From Geodermatophilaceae bacterium NBWT11 (GTDB lineage Bacteria > Actinomycetota > Actinomycetes > Mycobacteriales > Geodermatophilaceae), in assembly GCA_014218215.1 (NCBI GenBank), contig CP043652.1, positions 2,108,001-2,172,000 of the forward strand: a stretch of DNA of 64,000 nt. The letters run 5' to 3'. The position numbers were made by a program, and so were the translations under genes. Below, in pieces: positions 18,774 to 27,443 of this stretch (position 1 is the stretch's first letter; each line of letters starts with the position of its first letter). The notes under the pieces were generated by a model. The model saw nothing but the letters and a program-made list of their open reading frames with translations. It did no database searches and was not told the DNA's origin.

Positions 18774-19643
18774 GTGGGCCAGGTCTTCTTCCCCAGCTAC
18801 CTGATCGGCCTGCGCGAGGGCCTCGAGATGGTGCTCATCGTCAGCGTGCTGGTCGCCTACCTGGTCAAGACCGACCGCCGCCGGCACCTGCTGCCGGTCT
18901 GGGGCGGGGTCGCCGCCGCCGTCGTGCTGTCGGTCGGGTTCGGCGCCGCGCTGTCCTACGTGTCCACCACCGTGCTGGGCGGCCCCGGCCAGGAGCTCTT
19001 CGACGCGATCACCTCGGTGGTCGCCGTCGCCCTGGTCACCTGGATGGTCTTCTGGATGCGGCGCACCGCCCGCAAGCTGTCGGGTGAGCTGCGCGGCAGG
19101 CTCGACGACGCCGTGGGCCTCGGGCTGGGCGCCGTCGTCGGCATCGCGTTCGCCTCCGTCGTCCGCGAGGGCCTGGAGACGACGCTGCTCTTCTTCGCCT
19201 CCGCCCAGGGTGCGGTGAGCGCGACCCCGCTGGTCGGGCTGCTGGCCGGGCTGGCCACCGCCGTCGTCCTCGGGTTCGCGCTGTACGCCGGCGCCGTCCG
19301 GATCGACCTGTCGCGGTTCTTCACCGTCTCCGGAGTCCTGCTGATCTTCATCGCCGCCGGGATCTTCAAGTACGGCGTGCACGACTTCCAGGAGGCCGGC
19401 GTGCTGCCCGGCCTGACCACGTACGCCTACGACGCGTCGGGCTGGCTGGACCCCGGCAGCTGGTACGGCGCGGTCCTCGACGGCGTCTTCCACGTCTCGG
19501 CGCAGCCCACGGTGCTGGAGATGGTCGCCTACGTGGCCTACCTCGTGCCGGTGCTCGCCCTCTTCCTGCTGCCCGGCCGCTCGGCAAGGCAGACCCCCCG
19601 CACCACCACCACGGAGCCCCAGCATGTCGACGCCACTGCGTAA
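18774..19643 (+). CDS. efeU: EfeU/FTR1-type iron permease
   Basis: A 289-residue membrane protein with seven hydrophobic helices. Two REGLE motifs mark the FTR1 iron pathway: GLREGLEMVLI near residue 15 and VVREGLETTLLF near residue 130. GTG 18774 is chosen because AGGAGGTG lies seven bases upstream. It heads a compact EfeU-EfeO-EfeB system that imports iron, with its 3' end overlapping efeO by 20 bases. An iron box lies upstream. Confidence 0.93.
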   Translation: MGQVFFPSYLIGLREGLEMVLIVSVLVAYLVKTDRRRHLLPVWGGVAAAVVLSVGFGAALSYVSTTVLGGPGQELFDAITSVVAVALVTWMVFWMRRTARKLSGELRGRLDDAVGLGLGAVVGIAFASVVREGLETTLLFFASAQGAVSATPLVGLLAGLATAVVLGFALYAGAVRIDLSRFFTVSGVLLIFIAAGIFKYGVHDFQEAGVLPGLTTYAYDASGWLDPGSWYGAVLDGVFHVSAQPTVLEMVAYVAYLVPVLALFLLPGRSARQTPRTTTTEPQHVDATA

Positions 19644-20781
19644 GTCCCTCGGCAACGCCCTCGCCGCGACCTCCCTCGCCGCGGTCACCCTGCTCGCGGC
19701 CTGCGGCGGCGCCACCGACTCCTCGGCGGGCGGCGCGGGCGAGGCCTCCGACGACATCGCGGTCGCCGCCAGCGACGACACCTGCGACGTCGCGGCCAGT
19801 GAGCTCGAGGCCGGCACCCACCAGTTCACGGTGACCAACTCCGGCAGCAAGGTCACCGAGTTCTACGTCTACGCCGAGGGCGACCGGGTGATGGCCGAGG
19901 TCGAGAACATCGCCCCCGGGGTGGCCCGCGACCTGCTCGTCGAGCTCCCGGCCGGGGACTACGAGACCGTCTGCAAGCCCGGCATGGTCGGCGACGGCAT
20001 CCGCAACGACCTGGTCGTCTCCGGCGAGGCCGTCACGCTCTCCGAGGACGAGAACCTGCAGCAGGCCGGGGTGGACTACCAGCGCTACGTGCAGAGCCAG
20101 ACCGGGGCGCTGCTGGAGCAGACCACGGCCTTCACCGACGCCGTCAAGGCCGGGGACGTCGCGACCGCGCAGGCGCTGTTCCCGGTCGCCCGCACCTACT
20201 GGGAGCGGATCGAGCCGGTCGCGGAGAGCTTCGGCGACCTGGACCCGCTGATCGACGGCCGCGAGGGCGACCAGGCCGAGGGCGAGGACTTCACCGGGTT
20301 CCACCGCATCGAGCAGGCGCTGTGGGAGACCGGCGACGTCTCGGACATGGGCCCCTACGCCGACGACCTGCTGGCCAACGTGCAGGAGATCGTCGCCCGG
20401 GCCAACGAGGTCACCCTCGACCCGCTGCAGCTGGCCAACGGCGCCAAGGCCCTGCTCGACGAGATCGCCACCGGCAAGATCACCGGCGAGGAGGACCGCT
20501 ACTCGCACACCGACCTGTGGGACTTCGCCGCCAACCTCGAGGGCTCCGAGGCCGCCGTGCAGGCGCTGCGCCCGTTCCTCGAGGAGGCCGACCCCGACCT
20601 GGTGGCCGAGATCGACGCCCGCTTCGCCGCCACCGAGGCCGAGCTCGAGCAGTACCGTGTGGGGGACGGATGGGCCCTGCACGACACGCTCACCGAGGAC
20701 CAGCTGCGCGGCCTCAGCGACAGCATCACCGCGCTGAGCGAGTCGGTGAGCCAGGTGGCCGCCGTCGTCGCCGACCAGTAG
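19624..20781 (+). CDS. efeO: EfeO, iron-uptake lipoprotein (cupredoxin + M75)
   Basis: A 385-residue exported lipoprotein. A signal peptide ends in lipobox LLAAC (Cys at about residue 27). A cupredoxin-like domain follows (about 45-135, with AGDYETVCKPGMVGDG). An M75 peptidase-like domain (about 150-380) carries the HxxE motif in FHRIEQALWE. In EfeUOB systems EfeO hands iron to the EfeU permease. ATG 19624 overlaps efeU, implying translational coupling. Confidence 0.94.
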   Translation: MSTPLRKSLGNALAATSLAAVTLLAACGGATDSSAGGAGEASDDIAVAASDDTCDVAASELEAGTHQFTVTNSGSKVTEFYVYAEGDRVMAEVENIAPGVARDLLVELPAGDYETVCKPGMVGDGIRNDLVVSGEAVTLSEDENLQQAGVDYQRYVQSQTGALLEQTTAFTDAVKAGDVATAQALFPVARTYWERIEPVAESFGDLDPLIDGREGDQAEGEDFTGFHRIEQALWETGDVSDMGPYADDLLANVQEIVARANEVTLDPLQLANGAKALLDEIATGKITGEEDRYSHTDLWDFAANLEGSEAAVQALRPFLEEADPDLVAEIDARFAATEAELEQYRVGDGWALHDTLTEDQLRGLSDSITALSESVSQVAAVVADQ

Positions 20782-20793
20782 GGAGTCCCGGAG

Positions 20794-22064
20794 TTGGGTG
20801 CCGAGCAGGGCGGGCTGTCCCGCCGACGCTTCTTCGGCCTGGCCGGGGCCGGCACCGCCGGGGTGCTGGCCGCCGGGGCCGCCGGCGGGGTGATCGGCCG
20901 GGCCACGGCCGAGGAGCCGACGTCGAGCGGGCCCAGTGCCAGCGACGCCGTGGACTTCGAGGGCACCCACCAGGCCGGGATCGTCACCCCGCGCAGGACC
21001 GGCTGCACTTCGTCGCCTTCGACGTGACCACCGACGACCGCGACGCCCTGGTCGAGGTGCTGCAGGCCTGGACGGCGGCCGCCCGGCGGATGACGGCCGG
21101 TCAGGACGCCGGCCCGGTGGGCGCGGTCGCCGGCAGCGAGTACGCCCCGCCGGACGACACCGGGGAGGCCATCGACCTGCCCCCGGCCGGGCTGACCATC
21201 ACCGTCGGGTTCGGCCCGACGCTGTTCACCACCGCCGAGGGCGCCGACCGCTTCGGGCTCGCCGACCGCCGTCCCGACGCGTTGACCGAGCTGCCCGCCT
21301 TCCCCGGCGACGCCCTGGACCCCGCCCGCAGCGGCGGCGACCTGTGCGTGCAGGCCTGCGCGAACGACCCGCAGGTCGCCGTGCACGCCGTGCGCAACCT
21401 GTCCCGGCTGGGCGCCGGGGTGCTCAGCGTCCGGTGGTCCCAGCTCGGCTTCGGGCGGACGTCGTCCACCTCGTCGGGGCAGAGCACCCCCCGCAACCTC
21501 TTCGGTTTCAAGGACGGCACCGACAACCTCAAGGCCGAGCAGCCCGAGACCCTCGACCGGTTCGTCTGGGTGTCGGGCACGGACAGCTGGATGGACGGCG
21601 GCTCCTACCTGGTCAGCCGGCGCATCCGGATGCGGATCGAGCCGTGGGACACCTCCACGCTCGTCGAGCAGGAGCAGACCATCGGCCGGGCCAAGGGCAG
21701 CGGGGCGCCGCTGGGCCAGCGCGACGAGTTCGACCCGGTCGACTTCACCCAGCAGGTGGACGGCGAGTTCGCCGTCCCCGAGACCTCGCACGTGTTCCTG
21801 GCCCACCCCACCAACTCGGGGACGGCGATCCTGCGCCGCGGCTACAGCTTCGTCGACGGCTCGGACGGGCTGGGTCGGCTGGACGCCGGGCTGTTCTTCC
21901 TCTGCTACCAGTCGGACCCTGCGACCGGGTTCACCCAGGTGCAGCGCAACCTGCGGCTGGACAAGATGAACGAGTACGTCCAGCACACGTCCTCGGCGGT
22001 CTTTGCCTGCCCGCCCGGGATCACCGGCCCCGACGACTGGTTCGGCCGGGCGCTGTTCAGCTGA
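20794..22064 (+). pseudogene. efeB: EfeB, Tat-exported Dyp-type peroxidase, frameshifted
   Basis: TTG 20794 (GGGAG upstream at 20781-20785) opens a frame with a twin-arginine signal SRRRFFGLAGAG and the EfeB start EGTHQAGIVTP, but it hits a stop at 21027. The family sequence resumes in the -1 frame as AQDRLHFVAFDVTTDD and runs intact to 22064. It includes the Dyp signature FKDGTDN and the haem-ligand region HPTNSGTAILRRGYSF. Restoring one G near 20991 (CCCCGCG to CCCCGGCG) rejoins the frames into about 423 residues. All other motifs are sound, so this is either a very recent loss or a sequence error. EfeB normally supplies the haem peroxidase step of EfeUOB iron uptake. Confidence 0.85.
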
Positions 22065-22115
22065 GGCTGGCGGGGCGGCTGGTCCGCGACGGCCGTCCCG
22101 GGTGAGGATGGGGGA

Positions 22116-23627
22116 GTGGAACCGGCTGCCCGCACCCTCGGTGGGCGCTACGAGCTCCGCTCGCTGATCGCCTCGGGCGGCATGGGCCAGGTGTGGCGGG
22201 CCCACGACCAGCTGCTCGGCCGGGCCGTCGCGGTGAAGGTGCTGCGCAGCGAGTACGCCGGCGACCCCGCGTTCCTGGGGCGCTTCCGGGCCGAGGCCCG
22301 GCACACCGCGCTGCTGCACCACCCCGCCGTCACCTCCGTCTTCGACTACGGCGAGACCGACGCGTCCTCCGGGGAGCACCTGGCCTACCTGGTGATGGAG
22401 CTGGTCGAGGGCGAGTCGCTGGCCGACCTGGTGCGCCGGGAGGGCGCGCTGGACCCGGCCCGGGCGCTGGAGGTGCTCCGGGCGACCGCCTCGGGGCTCG
22501 CCGCCGCGCACGAGGTGGGCGTCGTGCACCGCGACGTGAAGCCCGGCAACGTGCTGGTGGGCTGGGACGGCGCGGTGTCGGTCACCGACTTCGGCATCGC
22601 CTGGTCGGCCTCCAGCGTCTCCCTCACCGACACCGGCCAGGTCATCGGGACCGCGCACTACCTCTCCCCGGAGCAGGCCGAGGGCCGCCCGGCCACCCCG
22701 GCCAGCGACGTCTACGCCCTGGGCATGGTCGGCTACGAGCTGCTCAGCGGCCGCAAGGCGTTCCAGGGCGAGAGCTCGGTCGCGGTGGCGCTCAGCCAGA
22801 TCCGCGAGGAGCCCCCACCGCTGCCGGCCACCGTCCCGGCGCCCGTGCAGGCGCTGATCGCGGCCATGACCACGAAGGACCCCCGGGCCCGGCTCGCCGA
22901 CGGCGACGCAGTGGTCGCGGCGATCGACCGGCTGCCGGCCGCGGTGCGCGAGGACCCCACGCTGCTCCTGCCCACGACCGCCTCGGTCCCCGCCGCCGAC
23001 GAGCCCGGGTCCCGACGTCGCCGCCCGCTCGTGCTGGCCCTGCTGGCCGGCGCGGTGCTGCTGGCCGGGGTGGGCGTCGCCGTCCTGCTCGGGGTCGGCG
23101 GCACCGAGGCCACCGCGGACGCCGGCCCCGCCCCCTCGGCCGCGTCCTCCACGACGGCTGCTGCGCCCACCACGACGGCCGACGTCGTGCTGACCGCCGG
23201 TGACCTCCTGGGCCGCCCGGCCGACGAGGTGGTCGCCGAGCTGACGGCGCTCGGGCTCGCGGTCACCCGCGCGGAGACCGCCAGCGCCCAGCAGACCGTG
23301 GGGACCGTCCTGGCCGTCGACCCCACCGGCACCCCGCTGGCCCCGGGATCGGCGGTCACGGTGACCGCCGCGGTGGCCCCGCCGACCGAGTCGCCGGGGT
23401 TGACCACCGTCGGCGGCACCACGGGCTCCGGGGCCGAGGGTGTGCCCGTCGTCCCCACCGCGGAGCCCGCGCCCACGACCGCGGCCCCGGCGCCCGCCCC
23501 CGGGCCGGGCAACGGGAACGGCAACGGCAACGGCAACGGACCGGGGAACGGGAACGGCCCGGGCGGCGGCGGGCCGGGGAACGGGAACGGCCCCGGCGGC
23601 GGGCGGGACGACGAGGACGACGACTGA
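22116..23627 (+). CDS. Ser/Thr protein kinase with one PASTA domain
   Basis: A 503-residue membrane kinase. The kinase domain spans residues about 10-275: glycine loop LIASGGMGQVWRA, VAVKVL lysine, HRDVKPGNVLV catalytic loop, DFGIAWS, YLSPEQAEG. A single transmembrane helix follows (about 306-330). Outside lie a Thr/Ala linker, one PASTA-like repeat (about 360-430: DLLGRPADEVVAELTALGL) and a Gly-Asn-rich tail ending in acidic residues. PknB-type kinases usually carry three to five PASTA repeats and sense peptidoglycan, so this is a reduced form. GTG 22116 is preceded by GAGGAT, a plausible leaderless -10. Confidence 0.92.
   Translation: MEPAARTLGGRYELRSLIASGGMGQVWRAHDQLLGRAVAVKVLRSEYAGDPAFLGRFRAEARHTALLHHPAVTSVFDYGETDASSGEHLAYLVMELVEGESLADLVRREGALDPARALEVLRATASGLAAAHEVGVVHRDVKPGNVLVGWDGAVSVTDFGIAWSASSVSLTDTGQVIGTAHYLSPEQAEGRPATPASDVYALGMVGYELLSGRKAFQGESSVAVALSQIREEPPPLPATVPAPVQALIAAMTTKDPRARLADGDAVVAAIDRLPAAVREDPTLLLPTTASVPAADEPGSRRRRPLVLALLAGAVLLAGVGVAVLLGVGGTEATADAGPAPSAASSTTAAAPTTTADVVLTAGDLLGRPADEVVAELTALGLAVTRAETASAQQTVGTVLAVDPTGTPLAPGSAVTVTAAVAPPTESPGLTTVGGTTGSGAEGVPVVPTAEPAPTTAAPAPAPGPGNGNGNGNGNGPGNGNGPGGGGPGNGNGPGGGRDDEDDD
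23508..23606 (+). repeat. Gly-Asn coding repeat in the kinase tail
   Basis: Tandem units of GGCAAC/GGGAAC encode GN repeats interspersed with GPG and GGG. The stretch is low complexity and prone to slippage. It forms the extracytoplasmic end of the kinase before RDDEDDD. Confidence 0.8.
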
Positions 23628-23643
23628 CCCCGATGATGGGCCG

Positions 23644-24567
23644 GTGCCCCTGCTGCGTCCCACCCCGCCCGCCCTGCCCGACCTGAGCGACCGCACGGTG
23701 CTGGTCACCGGGGCGAACGCGGGGCTCGGCCGGTGGGCGGTGGAGCAGCTGGCCGGGGCCGGTGCCCGGGTGCTCATGGCCTGCCGGTCGGCGCAGCGGG
23801 CGGCCCGGGCCGCCGACGACGTCCGCGCGCGGGTGGCGGGGGCCCGGCTGGAGCTGCTGACCCTCGACGTCGCCGACCTGGCCTCGGTCGCGGCCTGCGC
23901 GCGGGCCGTGGACACCGAGCTGGACGCGGTGCTGTGCAACGCCGGGGTGACCGAGACCCGGGGCCGGCAGGAGACCGCCGACGGCCTCGAGCTGATGATG
24001 GGCGGCAACACGTTCGGCCACGTCGCGCTGGTCGCGCAGCTGGCCGACCGGATCGCCCCCGGTGGGCGGGTGGTCACCGTGGGCTCGATCGCGCACCGCT
24101 GGTCGCCGCTGGACCCGACCGACCTGCAGGCGCAGCGGTCCTTCTCCTCGTTCCGGCAGTACGGACGCTCGAAGACCGCGTCGATGGCGTTCGCGTTCGA
24201 GCTGGACCGGCGGTGGCGGGCCGTCGGCCGGGACGCGGTCGCGGTGACCGCGCACCCCGGGTTCGCACTGGACTCGCTGTCCCCGGCCCGTCGGGGCGAC
24301 GGCGTGCCCGCGGCGCTGCGCGCGGTGGCGGCGCCGGCCCGGGCGTTCAGCCAGGGCAAGGACGAGGGCGCCTGGCCGCTGGTGCACGCCTGCGTCGCTG
24401 ACGGGGTGCAGGGCGGGGAGTACTGGGGTCCCGGCGGCTGGCAGGAGATGACGGGCCGGCCCGCGCTCTCCCGGGCCCGCGACCACGCCCGCGACCCGCT
24501 GACCGGCGCCCGGCTGTGGGCCGCGGTGGAGCGGGCGACCGGGGTGTCGTTCCCGATCGCCCCCTGA
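23644..24567 (+). CDS. short-chain dehydrogenase/reductase
   Basis: A 307-residue SDR of the retinol-dehydrogenase/protochlorophyllide-reductase-like branch. NAD(P) motif TGANAGLG at about residue 22, VLCNAGV (NAG), catalytic Ser in VGSIAHRW, and YGRSKTA (YxxxK). The motif SIAHRWSPLDPTDLQ and the C-terminal extension fit that branch. GTG 23644 is chosen because GATGAT (23632-23637) lies six bases upstream and the family begins there. The substrate is unknown. Confidence 0.88.
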   Translation: MPLLRPTPPALPDLSDRTVLVTGANAGLGRWAVEQLAGAGARVLMACRSAQRAARAADDVRARVAGARLELLTLDVADLASVAACARAVDTELDAVLCNAGVTETRGRQETADGLELMMGGNTFGHVALVAQLADRIAPGGRVVTVGSIAHRWSPLDPTDLQAQRSFSSFRQYGRSKTASMAFAFELDRRWRAVGRDAVAVTAHPGFALDSLSPARRGDGVPAALRAVAAPARAFSQGKDEGAWPLVHACVADGVQGGEYWGPGGWQEMTGRPALSRARDHARDPLTGARLWAAVERATGVSFPIAP

Positions 24568-24569
24568 GC

Positions 24570-24872
24570 TCAGGCGGGGGCTGTCGTCCTCGTCGCACGG
24601 TGGGCGGCGAGCAGGGCGGCCGCTGCGCCCAGCAGGGCGAGGCGGCCCGGGCTGGCGTCCAGGCCGCCGAGGACCACCCCGACCCCGGCGGCGGCCGCCG
24701 CGGCCAGCAGCAGCCGGTCCCGGCCCGTGCGGACGGCGACCAGCGCGCAGGCCAGCGCCGCGACGACGGCGACCCGCGCCGGGTGCGCCGCGCCGGGCCC
24801 GACGCCCCAGGAGAGCCCGAGGGCGAGCAGTCCGAGCACCCCTCCGAGGGCGGCCAGCGACCGCGGGGTCAC
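24570..24872 (-). CDS. small membrane protein
   Basis: A 100-residue protein made almost entirely of hydrophobic helices (three or four), with short Arg-rich turns (VRTGRDR, HRATRTT). No family is recognised. GTG 24872 overlaps the upstream gene's stop as GTGA, so the two are coupled and probably work or evolved together. Confidence 0.65.
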   Translation of the reverse strand: MTPRSLAALGGVLGLLALGLSWGVGPGAAHPARVAVVAALACALVAVRTGRDRLLLAAAAAAGVGVVLGGLDASPGRLALLGAAAALLAAHRATRTTAPA

Positions 24873-25588
24873 GGGGTGGCGGTGCGACCGGGGGTCAGCC
24901 ACAGCGCGGCGCCCGCCAGCCCGAGGGCCGCGGTGAGCAGGAAGCCCTGGTCGCTGGCCACCAGCGGCAGCACGACCAGCACCCAGAACAGCGCCAGCCC
25001 GCCGACGCCGGCCGCGCCGACCCGCCACGCCTGCCGGCGGCTCAGCCCGCCACCGGGCACGAAGGGCACCAGGGCGACGAGGGCGGCCACCGTGGCGAAC
25101 GCCGACCAGGTGGGCACGGCCGACCACAGCGAGGTCAGTCCGAACGACAGCGCCAGGCCGAGCTGGAGGACGACGAGGGCCAGCACGCCGAGCACCGTCG
25201 CGGTGAGCCTGGCCCGGTCGGCGGTGCCGCGGTTGCGCGGTGAGACCTGGGGGGCGCGGCCGGTGTCGTGCTGGCCGGGGGGCCCGGCCTGCGGCGGCGG
25301 GCGGTCGCCCGGGAAGCCGGGGACCCAGTCCATCGGGCCGGTCGGCGCGGCCGGGTAGGCCGGGTCGTAGCCGGTGGGCACCCGGTACTCCTGCGGTCCG
25401 GTGGGCTGTCCGGGCGGCGGGCCGACGGGCTGGGACCACTGCGGCTGACGCTGCACGGGCTGCGAGTGCTGCTGGGCGACCGGCTGCTCACCGGTGGGCT
25501 GCGCGGGGATCTGCGCGGTCCGGGGCGCCCTGGGGTTCTCGGAGGGGTCGTCGGCCGGCGGGTGGGGCGGGTACGGCGGCTGGCTCAC
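24869..25588 (-). CDS. membrane protein with Pro/Gln-rich cytoplasmic N-terminus
   Basis: A 239-residue protein. Residues 1-125 are disordered, rich in Pro, Gln and Gly (PPYPPHPPADDP, QPVQRQPQWSQPVGPPPGQ). Four hydrophobic helices follow (about 128-235). Such Pro-rich-plus-TM proteins are common in actinobacteria and mostly uncharacterised. The start ATG 25588 is divergent from cinA; only 89 bases separate them. Confidence 0.75.
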   Translation of the reverse strand: MSQPPYPPHPPADDPSENPRAPRTAQIPAQPTGEQPVAQQHSQPVQRQPQWSQPVGPPPGQPTGPQEYRVPTGYDPAYPAAPTGPMDWVPGFPGDRPPPQAGPPGQHDTGRAPQVSPRNRGTADRARLTATVLGVLALVVLQLGLALSFGLTSLWSAVPTWSAFATVAALVALVPFVPGGGLSRRQAWRVGAAGVGGLALFWVLVVLPLVASDQGFLLTAALGLAGAALWLTPGRTATP

Positions 25589-25664
25589 CGGCCCACCGTA
25601 TCGGCGGCCGGGGGTGCGACCGGGGACCCGACGCCGACGGGCGGCGAGGCCCGGTCATCCCGCC

Positions 25665-25670
25665 TACGGT
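25665..25670 (+). promoter_or_regulatory. -10 element of cinA (leaderless)
   Basis: TACGGT lies seven bases before GTG 25678. No ribosome binding site is present and no -35 is obvious. Confidence 0.5.
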
Positions 25671-25677
25671 CGCAGGC

Positions 25678-26958
25678 GTGGCAGTCCGTGCAGGCATCGT
25701 GGTCACCGGCACCGAGGTCCTCACCGGGCGGGTGACCGACCGGAACGGCCCCTGGCTGGCCGAGGCGTTGCGCGCCCGCGGCGTGGACGTCGGGCAGGTG
25801 GTCGTCGTGGGCGACCGGCCGGAGGACCTGCGCTCGGCGCTGGCGTTCCTGTCGGCCGGCAACGACCTGGTCATCACCTCCGGTGGGCTCGGGCCCACCG
25901 CCGACGACCTCACCGCCGAGGTGGTCGGGGACGTGCAGGGCCGGCCCAGCGCCGTCGACGAGGAGCTGGCCACCCGGATCGGCGCGATCGTCGAGCGGTT
26001 GATGAGCCGCCGCGGTTGGAAGGTCGACCCGGAGGCGACGCTGGCCGGCACCCGCAAGCAGGCCCGGGTCCCGGCCGGGGCCCTGGTGCTCGACCCGGTG
26101 GGCACCGCGCCGGGTCTCGTCGTCCCCCCGGCGCAGGGCGACGGGCCGCCGGTCGTCGTCCTCCCCGGGCCGCCGCCGGAGCTGCAGGGCATGTGGCCGG
26201 CCGCGCTGGCCGCCGCCCCCGTGCAGGCGGTGCTCGCCCGGGCCACCGAGCTGCGCCAGGACACGCTGCGACTCTGGGGCACCCCCGAGTCCGAGCTCGC
26301 GGCCACCCTGCGCCGGGTCGACGACCAGCTCGCGGGGCTCGAGATCACCACCTGCCTGCGCGACGGCGAGCTGGAGATCGTCACCCGCTACGCCCCCGAC
26401 GCCGCGGACGCCTACGGCCGGCTCACCGACGCCGTCCGCGGCGACTTCGGCCCGACCCTGTTCAGCGAGGGCGACGACGTCGACACCCTGGTCGCGGCCG
26501 GCCTCGTCGACCGGGGCTGGACCGTCGCCACCGCGGAGTCCTGCACCGGCGGGCTGCTCGCCGCCCGGCTCACCGACCGGGCCGGCGCCTCGGCGTCGGT
26601 GCTGGGCGGGGTCGTGGCCTACGCGAACAGCGCCAAGGAGCAACTGCTCGACGTCCCGGTGGCGACGCTGGAGGCGCACGGCGCGGTCAGCGCCGAGGTC
26701 GCCCGGGCGCTCGCAGAGGGCGCCTGCGCCCGGTTCGGCTCCGACGTCGGCATCGGGGTCACCGGCATCGCCGGGCCCGGCGGCGGGACGGCGGACAAGC
26801 CCGTGGGCACCGTCCACCTGGTCGCGGTCGGCCCGGACGGGGCGTCGGCGAGCCGGTCCCTCGTCGTCCCCGGCGACCGGTCGGCGTTCCGGAAGCGGAC
26901 CGTCACCGTCGGCCTGCACGTGCTGCGCGAGCTGCTGCTGGGCGGGCCGCCCGCCTGA
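25678..26958 (+). CDS. cinA: CinA, NMN amidohydrolase / MoCF-domain protein
   Basis: A 426-residue two-domain protein. The N-terminal molybdopterin-binding-like (COG1058) domain includes VVTGTEVLTGRVTDRNGPWLAEALRARG and ITSGGLGPTADD. The C-terminal PncC nicotinamide-nucleotide amidase domain (about 265-420) includes ATAESCTGGLLAARLT and GVTGIAGPGGGTADKPVGTVHLV. It recycles NMN in NAD metabolism and may also hydrolyse ADP-ribose; it is linked to competence in some bacteria. GTG 25678 is set by the leaderless promoter and family start. Confidence 0.95.
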   Translation: MAVRAGIVVTGTEVLTGRVTDRNGPWLAEALRARGVDVGQVVVVGDRPEDLRSALAFLSAGNDLVITSGGLGPTADDLTAEVVGDVQGRPSAVDEELATRIGAIVERLMSRRGWKVDPEATLAGTRKQARVPAGALVLDPVGTAPGLVVPPAQGDGPPVVVLPGPPPELQGMWPAALAAAPVQAVLARATELRQDTLRLWGTPESELAATLRRVDDQLAGLEITTCLRDGELEIVTRYAPDAADAYGRLTDAVRGDFGPTLFSEGDDVDTLVAAGLVDRGWTVATAESCTGGLLAARLTDRAGASASVLGGVVAYANSAKEQLLDVPVATLEAHGAVSAEVARALAEGACARFGSDVGIGVTGIAGPGGGTADKPVGTVHLVAVGPDGASASRSLVVPGDRSAFRKRTVTVGLHVLRELLLGGPPA

Positions 26959-27001
26959 GCCCCACGGTTCCACGGGGGACGGATCGGGCAGGGTGGAGGG
27001 C

Positions 27002-27391
27002 ATGACCTCTGTGCGCCTGCACGCCACCGGTCCGGTCCACCCCGACGAGGCCTGGGACCGGTACCTCCACCCCGCCCGCTGGTCGGACTGGTCACCGCAG
27101 ATCCGCGGGGTGCTGACCGACGCGGTGCGGATCGACCCCGGGGTGACCGGTCGGGTGCAGGGTCCGCTGGGGGTCTCGGTGCCCTTCGTCGTCGACGCGG
27201 TGGACGACGAGGCCCGCGAGTGGACCTGGTCGGTGGACATCGGCCCGGGCACGTTGGTGCTCGTGCACTGGGTGCGCCCCGGCCCCGGCGGGGGGACGAC
27301 CACCGGCCTGCGGGTGTCCGGGCCGCTGCCGCTGGTCGTCGGCTACCTGGCGCTGGCACAGGTGGCACTGCAGCGGCTCGTGCGTCGCTGA
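27002..27391 (+). CDS. SRPBCC-family protein
   Basis: A 129-residue START/SRPBCC-like protein. It begins VRLHATGPVHPDEAWDRYLHPARWSDWSPQIRGV, the common W-x-x-W-S-P signature of polyketide-cyclase-like proteins, and ends in a long helix. ATG 27002 is favoured over GTG 26993 because CAGGGT (26989-26994) lies seven bases before it. Ligand and partner are unknown. It probably has its own promoter. Confidence 0.8.
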   Translation: MTSVRLHATGPVHPDEAWDRYLHPARWSDWSPQIRGVLTDAVRIDPGVTGRVQGPLGVSVPFVVDAVDDEAREWTWSVDIGPGTLVLVHWVRPGPGGGTTTGLRVSGPLPLVVGYLALAQVALQRLVRR

Positions 27392-27430
27392 TCTCCCCTC
27401 CGGGTCCCCGGGGACGGGCCTGCACCTCCG

Positions 27431-27436
27431 TAACGT
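27431..27436 (+). promoter_or_regulatory. -10 element of aidB (leaderless)
   Basis: TAACGT lies seven bases before ATG 27444. No ribosome binding site is present. Confidence 0.5.
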
Positions 27437-27443
27437 CGGGGGC

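Noticed and set aside
20499-24359. 1286-codon minus-strand open frame
   Set aside because: It is antisense to efeO, efeB, the PASTA kinase and the SDR, which have clear motifs on the plus strand. Stop-free antisense frames are common at this G+C content.
26967-26981. GGTTCCACGGGGGAC as a fourth parS site
   Set aside because: Only the left half matches; the right half of the palindrome is missing.
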